Part shown: piece by piece, positions 1 to 5,117 of the stretch
Position numbering within the stretch: position 1 is the first letter of the stretch
Layout of the letters: each line of letters opens with the position of its first letter
DNA from: an uncultured Aliterella sp.
GTDB lineage: Bacteria > Cyanobacteriota > Cyanobacteriia > Cyanobacteriales > Chroococcidiopsidaceae
Assembly: GCA_905479905.1 (NCBI GenBank)
Contig: CAJQOK010000480.1
Span: forward strand, 1-5,117
Direction: 5' to 3'
Length of the DNA stretch: 5,117 nucleotides
The notes under the pieces: generated by a model
Databases searched by the model: none
What the model was told of the DNA's origin: nothing
Seen by the model: only the letters and a program-made list of their open reading frames with translations
Made by a program: the position numbers and the translations under genes

Positions 1-534
1 CAACGCTTTTCATCGGCTCAAGCAGTAATAGAAGCCTTGGCAATAGTTACCCCACAACCTAACCCTGTAGCGAACCCTAGCCAACCATTAATACCTATTA
101 CGACCCCCGCACCCATTGCAACGACTCCCCCCACTCCTGCCCCTATTAGGCAGAAGTCGCGCCCCACTTTTTCTACCTGGGAATTATTAACTAGCGGTGC
201 TTTTACTGGCTTTGAAGGGGGGTTAATTGCGATCGCTCTATTGAGTTTTTTAGGTACAACTTTAATTACTACCGGGGCGTGGTTAGTATTGTTGGCTGGG
301 CTAAGTTTTGTGCAGTGGCGACGCTGGATTGAGGGCAAGGATTTATTAATTATTGCTGCAATGACTTTGGCTCTTGTACTGTTTCTGCCAAGTTTGCACA
401 AAGCTGTTATTGGCTGGCAAGGAGTTGAAACTTGGCAAGCTGTATTACTACTAACGATAGTTGCGGCATTAATTGCGATCGCTTTAACAGCAATATTTCG
501 TTTAATTTATAAATTACTTTCCCTGATATTGTAA
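1..534 (+). CDS. C-terminal part of a membrane-anchored Ser/Thr protein kinase (5' end outside the window)
   Basis: The reading frame is open from base 1, so this is the last 177 residues of a longer protein; a TTG at 37 is not its true start. The first 13 residues, QRFSSAQAVIEAL, match the end of the Hanks-type kinase domain in many cyanobacterial Ser/Thr kinases, where an R-[FY]-x-[ST]-A stretch precedes a final helix ending in a leucine. A Pro/Thr-rich linker (about residues 16-50) follows. Then come about four hydrophobic helices (roughly 68-87, 88-105, 114-131, 145-165) separated by short loops such as QWRRWIEGKD. The catalytic loop and activation segment would lie upstream and cannot be checked. 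The helices would anchor the cytoplasmic kinase in the membrane; no extracytoplasmic sensor domain follows them. The next gene starts 23 bp downstream, so co-transcription is likely. The kinase call rests on a short stretch; the alternative is an unrelated membrane protein with a Pro-rich region. Confidence 0.72.
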   Translation, partial: QRFSSAQAVIEALAIVTPQPNPVANPSQPLIPITTPAPIATTPPTPAPIRQKSRPTFSTWELLTSGAFTGFEGGLIAIALLSFLGTTLITTGAWLVLLAGLSFVQWRRWIEGKDLLIIAAMTLALVLFLPSLHKAVIGWQGVETWQAVLLLTIVAALIAIALTAIFRLIYKLLSLIL

Positions 535-557
535 TCGAGTAGCACTACCAATCACCT

Positions 558-1958
558 ATGTCTCAGCCCAAAAATGAAACTGCTGTTTTAGTTTTAGCCC
601 TATTCTTAACATTAGGGTTGGTAGGCGCTGGAATTTGGTGGTTTAGTCAACTTTCTGGGAGCAGAAATACTACTCAAAACCAAAATGGGGCAACGGGTTT
701 AACTAATCAATCAATACCAGACCGGATTAGTTTGGGCGAGATCAGCTTGCTACCAGAAACAAGCCCAGCCAAAGAGGAGGGTATTGAGGCAATTTCTCAA
801 GGAGATTATAGTAAAGCAATTGTTAGTTTGCAAACATCTCTACAAAACCAGAAAAACGACCCAGAAGCTTTAATTTATTTGAATAATGCCCGAATTGGTG
901 CAGCTACAAGTTACACAATTGCCGCCTCTGTACCGATTGGTAGCGATCCTAATGGGGCTTTGGAAATGTTACGGGGTATTGCTCAAGCTCAAGAGCAAGT
1001 CAACAGCGCGGGCGGGATTAAGGGCGTTAAGCTAACTATTGCGATCGCCAATGATGATAATAATCCCCAAGTTGCCCAACAAGTTGCTGCCGAGCTAGTC
1101 AAAAACCCAAAGGTTTTGGGAGTAATCGGCCCTTATGCTAGCGATGTTACTTTAGCTGCTGGCAGTGTTTATAATTCTGGTCAACTTGTTGCTATTTCTC
1201 CCATCAGCACTTCTGTCAAACTTTCCGGCTTTAGCCGTTATGTTTTTCGCACCGTTCCCAGCGATTACGTGGCGGCTAGAGCGCTAGCCAACTACATGAC
1301 AACCAAGTTGCAGAAAACTAAAGCAGCAGTGTTCTTCACCTCCCAAAGCGGCTACAGTCAATCTTTAAAATCTGAATTTGTGACGGCGGTTTCTTTAAGT
1401 GGCGGACAAGTCGAAGGCGAATATGACTTGTCAGATCCAGGATTTAGTGCGGCTAGAAGTGTCAAAGAGGCAAGCGATCGCGGCGTGCAAGTATTGATGT
1501 TAGCTACCAATACAGGGGAACTCGATCAGGCACTGCAAGTTGTTCAAGTCAATAACAAGCGCCTTAAGATTTTGGCAGGAGATGATGTTTATACCCCCAA
1601 AACTTTAGAAGTGGGCGGCGGGGCCGCATCAGGTATGGTAGTTGCTGTTCCTTGGCATATTGGCGCTAACTCAAGCTCCCAATTTGTCCAAAAGTCTCGG
1701 CAATTGTGGGTAGGCGATGTCAGTTGGCGCACGGCTTTAGCTTATGATGCAACCGTAGCTTTGATTGCGGCGATCGCCCTTAATCCTACTCGCGTGGGAG
1801 TCCAACAAGCTTTACTGTCACCAAAATTTAGTCCTCCTGGGGCGGCAGGAAATGTACGATTTTTACCATCAGGCGATCGCAATGCTTCAGTGCAACTGGT
1901 GCAAATTATTTCTGGACAGCGTTCTGGTGCTGGTTATGACTTTGTGCCACTGCCATAA
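558..1958 (+). CDS. Membrane-anchored ABC-type substrate-binding protein (type 1 periplasmic-binding fold, branched-chain amino acid receptor type), SBP1
   Basis: This 466-residue protein has a short N-terminal tail, one hydrophobic helix (about residues 8-30) with no lipobox or convincing cleavage site, and a polar Asn/Gln-rich linker. A TPR-like helical pair (about 72-112) ends in the NDPEALIYLNNAR stretch. A full type 1 periplasmic-binding domain (Peripla_BP_6, LivJ/LivK type) covers about 117-455. Family landmarks are VPIG near 125, the AGGIKG loop at 151-156, ANDDNNP at 164-170, GPYASD at 191-196, ISPISTS at 213-219, FRTVPSD at 230-236 and RTALAYDAT near 391-399. By eye against LivJ, Ser195, Thr218 and Asp343 fall at the positions that hold the amino-acid carboxylate and ammonium groups, so an amino acid or similar small ligand is plausible. 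It contains no cysteine. ATG 558 is used; no Shine-Dalgarno precedes it. No transporter subunits are nearby, so the role may be sensing. Confidence 0.9.
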   Translation: MSQPKNETAVLVLALFLTLGLVGAGIWWFSQLSGSRNTTQNQNGATGLTNQSIPDRISLGEISLLPETSPAKEEGIEAISQGDYSKAIVSLQTSLQNQKNDPEALIYLNNARIGAATSYTIAASVPIGSDPNGALEMLRGIAQAQEQVNSAGGIKGVKLTIAIANDDNNPQVAQQVAAELVKNPKVLGVIGPYASDVTLAAGSVYNSGQLVAISPISTSVKLSGFSRYVFRTVPSDYVAARALANYMTTKLQKTKAAVFFTSQSGYSQSLKSEFVTAVSLSGGQVEGEYDLSDPGFSAARSVKEASDRGVQVLMLATNTGELDQALQVVQVNNKRLKILAGDDVYTPKTLEVGGGAASGMVVAVPWHIGANSSSQFVQKSRQLWVGDVSWRTALAYDATVALIAAIALNPTRVGVQQALLSPKFSPPGAAGNVRFLPSGDRNASVQLVQIISGQRSGAGYDFVPLP

Positions 1959-1985
1959 TACTCTTAGCCTTTGGACTTGAAACTA

Positions 1986-2708
1986 ATGACATGGATAGAT
2001 TTTACGATCCGCTTGATACTTGCATTCATCTTGGGTGCAGCAATTGGCATTGAAAGACAATGGCGACAAACTAAGTCAGTTCTTAAAACGAATGTTTTGG
2101 TATCTATTGGCTCGTCCATGTTTGTGATGTTGTCGGGCATGGTTGTAGGCGATGCTAGTCCCACAAGGGTAGCTGCCCAAGTGGTTTCTGGAGTTGGTTT
2201 TCTAGGGGGAGGTGTAATTCTACGAGAAGGCTCTAGCGTTCGCGGCTTAAATACTGCTGCAACTTTATGGTGTGCGGCGGCAGTAGGTAGCTTAATTGGT
2301 GCGGGATTTTTATTTCAAGCTTACGTGGGTGCTTTAGCCGTAATCGCGGCAAATTTACTACTGACACCGCTAGTTCAGTTTGTGCAACAACTAAATGGAG
2401 AAACGCTCGCTCAAACAAAAACAGAAACTCGCTATCGCTGCCGCATCGTTTGCGAACGAGAGGATGAAGCTGACGTTCGGGCTTTGCTATCTCAAGCAGT
2501 ACATGATGGTGTTTTGATTCTTGATGCTTTTTATAGCAAAAATATCGATAGTAAAGACATAAATAATCCCACTTTGGTAGAGATTAAGGCAAATATTTTG
2601 ACAGAAGGGCGCAACGATTTACTTTTAGAAGAACTTGTTAGTAAACTTAAGCTGACAGCAAAAGTTAGTAAAGTAAGTTGGGAATTTGTTTCTCAAGAAG
2701 CTGAGTAA
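1986..2708 (+). CDS. MgtC/SapB family inner-membrane protein
   Basis: At 240 residues this has the usual MgtC-family layout: five hydrophobic helices (about residues 6-22, 36-55, 62-80, 90-107, 110-135), then a soluble C-terminal domain (about 147-235) like the ACT-like domain of longer MgtC proteins. Signature stretches are GAAIGIERQWR at 17-27, GVGFLGGGVILREG at 69-82 and VRGLNTAATLW at 85-95. Characterised members act in adaptation to low magnesium, acid or phosphate stress; Salmonella MgtC inhibits the F1Fo ATP synthase. The substrate or partner here is unknown, and transport activity should not be assumed. ATG 1986 is preferred because the family typically begins just before the first helix with an MTWxDF-like stretch. 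In-frame TTGs at 1971 and 1977 would add five or three residues, and an in-frame TAG at 1965-1967 limits the frame. It lies 27 bp after SBP1, probably in the same operon, and contains no HIP1 octamer. Confidence 0.9.
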   Translation: MTWIDFTIRLILAFILGAAIGIERQWRQTKSVLKTNVLVSIGSSMFVMLSGMVVGDASPTRVAAQVVSGVGFLGGGVILREGSSVRGLNTAATLWCAAAVGSLIGAGFLFQAYVGALAVIAANLLLTPLVQFVQQLNGETLAQTKTETRYRCRIVCEREDEADVRALLSQAVHDGVLILDAFYSKNIDSKDINNPTLVEIKANILTEGRNDLLLEELVSKLKLTAKVSKVSWEFVSQEAE

Positions 2709-2770
2709 AAATTATTTTTGCTCCTCCGCTAAATCTACGTAAATTTGCTTAAGCCCTTTAAGAAGAAAAT

Positions 2771-2799
2771 TTGTATACGGATCTAGTTATGCGTAAAAA
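2771..2799 (+). promoter_or_regulatory. Weak candidate sigma-70-type promoter for SBP2
   Basis: TTGTAT at 2771-2776 (3 of 6 matches to the -35 consensus) lies 17 bp before TAAAAA at 2794-2799 (4 of 6 matches to the -10 consensus). Transcription would begin near 2806, leaving a leader of roughly 58 bases. The match is poor and the -10 overlaps the hairpin at 2791-2804, so this is only the best guess in the gap. Confidence 0.18.
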
Positions 2800-2804
2800 T
2801 ACGC
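2791..2804. repeat. Short inverted repeat (5-bp stem, 4-base loop)
   Basis: GCGTA, a loop of AAAA, then TACGC forms a perfect 5-bp stem followed by only three T residues. It could be a weak terminator for the mgtC-like gene, a small operator, or part of the SBP2 leader. The short stem and missing U-tract make a strong intrinsic terminator unlikely. Confidence 0.35.
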
Positions 2805-2827
2805 TTTGAATCCTAGAGAAGATAGCG

Positions 2828-2841
2828 GTAAGGTGTAAGGT
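2828..2841 (+). repeat. Tandem heptamer GTAAGGT x2
   Basis: Two perfect adjacent copies of GTAAGGT occupy 2828-2834 and 2835-2841. A degenerate copy, ACAAGGT, sits in register two units later at 2849-2855 and overlaps the likely ribosome site of SBP2. Short tandem heptamers are known in cyanobacterial intergenic DNA, but two copies could be chance. A regulator site is possible and unproven. Confidence 0.4.
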
Positions 2842-2850
2842 TGTCAATAC

Positions 2851-2854
2851 AAGG
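2851..2854 (+). promoter_or_regulatory. Shine-Dalgarno-like AAGG that helps decide the TTG start of SBP2
   Basis: AAGG at 2851-2854 leaves a 9-base spacer before TTG 2864. An in-frame TAA at 2855-2857 rules out any start further upstream, and AAA and GCG are the only codons between it and the TTG. The first in-frame ATG is far inside the protein, beyond the membrane helix, so the start must be a non-ATG codon. Confidence 0.5.
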
Positions 2855-2863
2855 TAAGCGAAA

Positions 2864-4369
2864 TTGACCAAGCTCTCAAACAAGAATAATCAAACTACCT
2901 CTAGCCCTGATAGTAGTACGTTGGATAACAGCCAACCAACACCACGCAAAAAGATAAATAAATTTATTGCTATTTATTTCCTTGTCTTTTGTTTGCTCGG
3001 TATCGGTCCTTTAATTTTTTGGTTAAATAACCGTAATGAGAGCGCAAATCAATCAAATCAAGGTCAATCACCACTTGCTAGCTTGTTTAATTTTAATAGT
3101 CGTAATAAATCTATTCAGAGGCGGATTAGTCTAGCTAATAAAGTTTTAATTACAGCCGATAATAGTCCAGATAAGCAAGCTGGAGTCCAAGCTTTTGCCA
3201 AACAAGATGTTGCCACTGCAATCGATAAGTTTAACTCATCTTTACAGATGAATCGTAACGATCCAGAAGGATGGATTTATTTAAGCAATGCTAAAGCAGC
3301 CCAAATAGGTAATGTTGTAAAAATTGCGGTAGTCGTGCCAATTGGCGGCAATTTGAATGTATCTAGAGAAATACTAAGAGGCGTAGCTCAAGCCCAATAC
3401 GAGGTAAATAATGCTGGTGGCATTGGGGGGAATTTATTGCAGGTAGAGATCGCTAACGATGATAACGATCCGGCGATCGCCACCCAAATTGCTACAGAGT
3501 TAGTTAAAGATGCAAGTATTTTGGCTGTCATTGGACACAATTCTAGCGATGCCTCAATTGCTGCTGCTCCCATCTATCAACAGGGCGGCTTAGTGATGAT
3601 TTCTCCCACTAGCGTAGCCAGAAACTTGTCTGGTATTGGTAATTATATATTTCGTACTACCCCGAATACTAGATTTCTAGCTAGCACGCTGGCAACTTAT
3701 GCAGTTATTGAGGCTCGCAAAGCTAATATTGCGATTTGTGCCGATGCACTAGCTGAAGCTAGTAAGTCTTTCAAAGAAGAGTTTATTGCGGCGGTATTTG
3801 AAAAGGGCGGTAAAGTAACTAATACAAATTGTAATTTTTCCGATCCAAACTTCGAGGCTCAAGAAGTTTCATCGCAAGCGATTAGTGATGGAGCAGATAG
3901 CTTGTTGTTAGCCCCCTCCGTAGATAAGCTCAATCAAGCTGTAGATGTAGCGCGAGCTAATAAAGGACGGCTACCCTTATTAGGTAGTCATACGATGTAT
4001 ACCTACGAAACTTTAAAGCAAGGACAAGTCGATCTCAATGGTATGGTACTTGCGGTAGCATGGCATCCGACAGCAATTCCAGGAAATCCCTTTGCACTCA
4101 AGGCAAAAAAGTTTTGGGGGGGAGCAGGGAGTTGGCGGACGGCAACGGCTTATGATGCGACTACTGCTGCGATCGCTGGATTAAGATCTGGTAATAGCCG
4201 CGAACAACTGCAAAAGGCATTGTCTAATTCAGGCTTCTCTATCAATGGGGCGACAGGTACAGTCAAGTTTCTGCCCACAGGCGATCGCAACGCACCAGGT
4301 ACTTTAGTTAAAATTCGACCAGGTAAGACTTCTGGCACAGGTTTCGATTTTGTACCGTTTCAACCGTAA
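2864..4369 (+). CDS. Membrane-anchored ABC-type substrate-binding protein, paralog of SBP1 (SBP2)
   Basis: This 501-residue protein repeats the SBP1 plan. A longer polar N-terminal tail ends in the basic PRKKINK, which favours a cytoplasmic N-terminus. One membrane helix follows (about 33-54), then a Ser/Asn-rich linker, a TPR-like segment (about 103-146, with NDPEGWIYLSNAK) and a type 1 periplasmic-binding domain (about 152-490). Shared landmarks are AGGIGG, ANDDNDP at 197-203, GHNSSD at 224-229, ISPTSV at 246-251, FRTTPN and WRTATAYDAT. Both paralogs end in a near-identical GxGFDFVP/GxGYDFVP tail. Compared with SBP1, the Thr that contacts the ligand in LivJ becomes Val251, the acidic residue becomes His376, and Cys292 and Cys323 are present, so the ligand probably differs. 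TTG 2864 is the preferred start; TTG 2921 is the alternative. It converges with the AEC transporter gene across 7 bp. Confidence 0.88.
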   Translation: MTKLSNKNNQTTSSPDSSTLDNSQPTPRKKINKFIAIYFLVFCLLGIGPLIFWLNNRNESANQSNQGQSPLASLFNFNSRNKSIQRRISLANKVLITADNSPDKQAGVQAFAKQDVATAIDKFNSSLQMNRNDPEGWIYLSNAKAAQIGNVVKIAVVVPIGGNLNVSREILRGVAQAQYEVNNAGGIGGNLLQVEIANDDNDPAIATQIATELVKDASILAVIGHNSSDASIAAAPIYQQGGLVMISPTSVARNLSGIGNYIFRTTPNTRFLASTLATYAVIEARKANIAICADALAEASKSFKEEFIAAVFEKGGKVTNTNCNFSDPNFEAQEVSSQAISDGADSLLLAPSVDKLNQAVDVARANKGRLPLLGSHTMYTYETLKQGQVDLNGMVLAVAWHPTAIPGNPFALKAKKFWGGAGSWRTATAYDATTAAIAGLRSGNSREQLQKALSNSGFSINGATGTVKFLPTGDRNAPGTLVKIRPGKTSGTGFDFVPFQP

Positions 4370-4376
4370 AACTCTT

Positions 4377-5117
4377 TTATTTAAATAAGACGAGCCACAA
4401 AGGAATCATTAATGGTAATGCAACTGTAGACAGGACAATACTACTGGCTGCCAGTTGCCGATCTAAGTTGTACTCTTCAGCCAGAATTAAGTTGGCGAAA
4501 GCCGTAGGCATTCCTGACATCAAAACTAAAGCAAAGCGCGCATCTCCAGTTACGCCAAAATAAGTCAAAACTATTCCTGCTAGTCCTGGTAGCACTAATA
4601 TTTTTAAAACAGCAGGAATTATCGCAGCGTGGAAACTTTTAATTCCCTGGAGTTGGCTTAATTGCATTCCTATCAACAGAAATGCTCCAGGAATTACAAA
4701 TAATAAGGAAGTTTGCAGTCCCCATTCTATTAGAGTAGAAAACTCCAGATGACGGCTAAAGTAGCCAATTGCAAAAGCCCAGAGTGAAGGAACGCACATC
4801 ACATCACGCAACTGCATCCACCACTGATTTTTCTGCGCTTGTCTGCCAAAATAGCTGGCAAGGACTACTCCTAAGCCGTAACTTCCTAGTAAGTTGTGAG
4901 TAACGCCGTAAAGTACCACCCAACCTAAATAAGCCTCATCGACAAAAGCTGGTGCGATCGCAAGTCCGATAAAACCAGTATTACCCAGCATAGATGCCAA
5001 AACAAAACTACCTTTGCCTGATCGCTGTTTGGGAAATAATTTCCTGACAATTGGTAGTCCTCCCCACCTAATATTCTCAGCTATAAAAATAGCTTGGTGC
5101 GGGCTTAACGCGTTATC
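4377..5117 (-). CDS. AEC (auxin efflux carrier) family transporter, N-terminus beyond the right edge
   Basis: The frame is open on the minus strand from 5117 to the stop at 4377-4379, giving 246 residues. A TTG at 5000-4998 and an ATG at 4991-4989 are internal, because 39 further codons without a stop precede that TTG and the family is usually about 300 residues or more. Roughly 60 N-terminal residues are probably missing. The family signature GNTGFIGL is at visible residues 45-52. Hydrophobic helices follow at about 53-90, 105-121, 129-153, 163-188, 192-215 and 223-246. The C-terminal half has the characteristic GMPTAFANLILAEEYNLD stretch and the closing AASSIVLSTVALPLMIPLW helix. AEC proteins are secondary carriers; bacterial members move malate, malonate or similar compounds, and the substrate here cannot be predicted. 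The gene has its own upstream control outside the window and need not be linked to the opposite-strand cluster. Confidence 0.88.
   Translation of the reverse strand, partial: DNALSPHQAIFIAENIRWGGLPIVRKLFPKQRSGKGSFVLASMLGNTGFIGLAIAPAFVDEAYLGWVVLYGVTHNLLGSYGLGVVLASYFGRQAQKNQWWMQLRDVMCVPSLWAFAIGYFSRHLEFSTLIEWGLQTSLLFVIPGAFLLIGMQLSQLQGIKSFHAAIIPAVLKILVLPGLAGIVLTYFGVTGDARFALVLMSGMPTAFANLILAEEYNLDRQLAASSIVLSTVALPLMIPLWLVLFK

Larger units (their letters stand above)
2709..2863. other. Intergenic region between the mgtC-like gene and SBP2
   Basis: This 155-bp AT-rich gap is the only sizeable non-coding stretch in the window. It holds a 5-bp hairpin at 2791-2804, a weaker AT-only inverted repeat (CTTAA at 2748-2752 pairing with TTAAG at 2758-2762), a tandem 7-mer at 2828-2841, and a purine-rich AAGG at 2851-2854 that can serve as the ribosome site for SBP2. 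No strong rho-independent terminator and no strong sigma-70 promoter could be recognised. Its length next to the 23- and 27-bp gaps upstream suggests that SBP2 has some separate control. Confidence 0.6.
229..4961. repeat. Dispersed HIP1 palindromes (GCGATCGC), ten copies
   Basis: Exact octamers begin at 229, 475, 1041, 1474, 1770, 1873, 3473, 4169, 4281 and 4954. All are inside coding sequence: two in the kinase fragment, four in SBP1, three in SBP2 and one in the AEC gene. None lies in the mgtC-like gene or the 155-bp gap. HIP1 is the highly repeated palindrome typical of many cyanobacterial genomes and is the main taxonomic clue here. The copies at 1873 and 4281 occupy homologous positions in the two binding proteins, encoding part of the GDRNA stretch. 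Confidence 0.95.

Noticed and set aside
18..401. Open frame of 127 codons on the minus strand
   Set aside because: It lies antisense within the Pro-rich and membrane part of the kinase fragment, and its sequence shows no family resemblance; it is a shadow of the real frame.
1765..1980. 71-codon plus-strand frame overlapping the end of SBP1
   Set aside because: It runs out of frame inside the conserved end of the binding domain and has a low-complexity composition with no recognisable motif.
1964..2418. Minus-strand frames of 66 and 61 codons across the mgtC-like gene
   Set aside because: The sense frame encodes clear MgtC signatures; the antisense frames have no independent support.
2748..2762. 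Inverted repeat CTTAA-GCCCT-TTAAG considered as a terminator for the mgtC-like gene
   Set aside because: The stem is only 5 bp with a single GC pair, and it is followed by an A-rich rather than a T-rich run.
2975..2992. Possible lipobox around Cys43 of SBP2 (FLVFC), which would make it a lipoprotein
   Set aside because: The residue before the cysteine is Phe rather than Gly, Ala or Ser, and the cysteine sits mid-helix, so a plain transmembrane anchor fits better.
3388..4338. Minus-strand frames of 61 and 62 codons within SBP2
   Set aside because: Both are antisense to well-conserved parts of the binding domain and look like shadows.
4377..4388. Perfect AT-only palindrome TTATTTAAATAA at the convergent gene ends, considered as a bidirectional terminator
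   Set aside because: It has no loop and no GC pairs, and it overlaps the AEC stop codon; such a stem would be too weak to act as an intrinsic terminator.
4989..5000. Reading the AEC gene as a complete short protein starting at TTG 5000 or ATG 4991
   Set aside because: The frame continues without a stop to the window edge through 39 more codons, and the family is normally about 300 residues or more, so the gene is cut by the edge.

Overview
The window looks like a chromosomal segment from a cyanobacterium. It holds ten exact copies of the HIP1 octamer GCGATCGC in about 5.1 kb, has moderate GC content and few clear Shine-Dalgarno sites, and every protein I could place belongs to a family common in cyanobacteria. 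The genus cannot be fixed from this sequence alone.

Layout. Bases 1-534 (+) are the 3' end of a gene cut by the left edge, most likely a membrane-anchored Ser/Thr protein kinase. What remains is the last turn of the kinase domain, a Pro-rich linker and about four membrane helices. After 23 bp comes 558-1958 (+), a membrane-anchored type 1 periplasmic-binding protein of the branched-chain amino acid receptor type, with a TPR-like segment before the binding domain (called SBP1 here). After 27 bp comes 1986-2708 (+), an MgtC/SapB-family membrane protein. A 155-bp gap (2709-2863) then precedes 2864-4369 (+), a second anchored binding protein with the same architecture (SBP2). It probably starts at TTG. 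On the opposite strand, converging with SBP2 across a 7-bp gap, 5117-4377 (-) encodes most of an AEC (auxin efflux carrier) family transporter whose N-terminus lies beyond the right edge.

How the genes may work together. The kinase, SBP1 and mgtC-like genes are packed closely enough to be one transcript. SBP2 may be read through or may have its own promoter in the 155-bp gap. No ABC permease or ATPase is present, and both binding proteins have an uncleaved-looking N-terminal membrane anchor. They may therefore be ligand sensors, possibly for the neighbouring kinase, rather than ordinary transporter subunits. This is inference. The two paralogs differ at positions that contact the amino-acid ligand in LivJ/LivK-type proteins, and only SBP2 has cysteines in its exported part, so they probably sense different things.

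No RNA genes, mobile elements, CRISPR arrays or integration sites were seen. The only non-coding stretch longer than 30 bp is 2709-2863.
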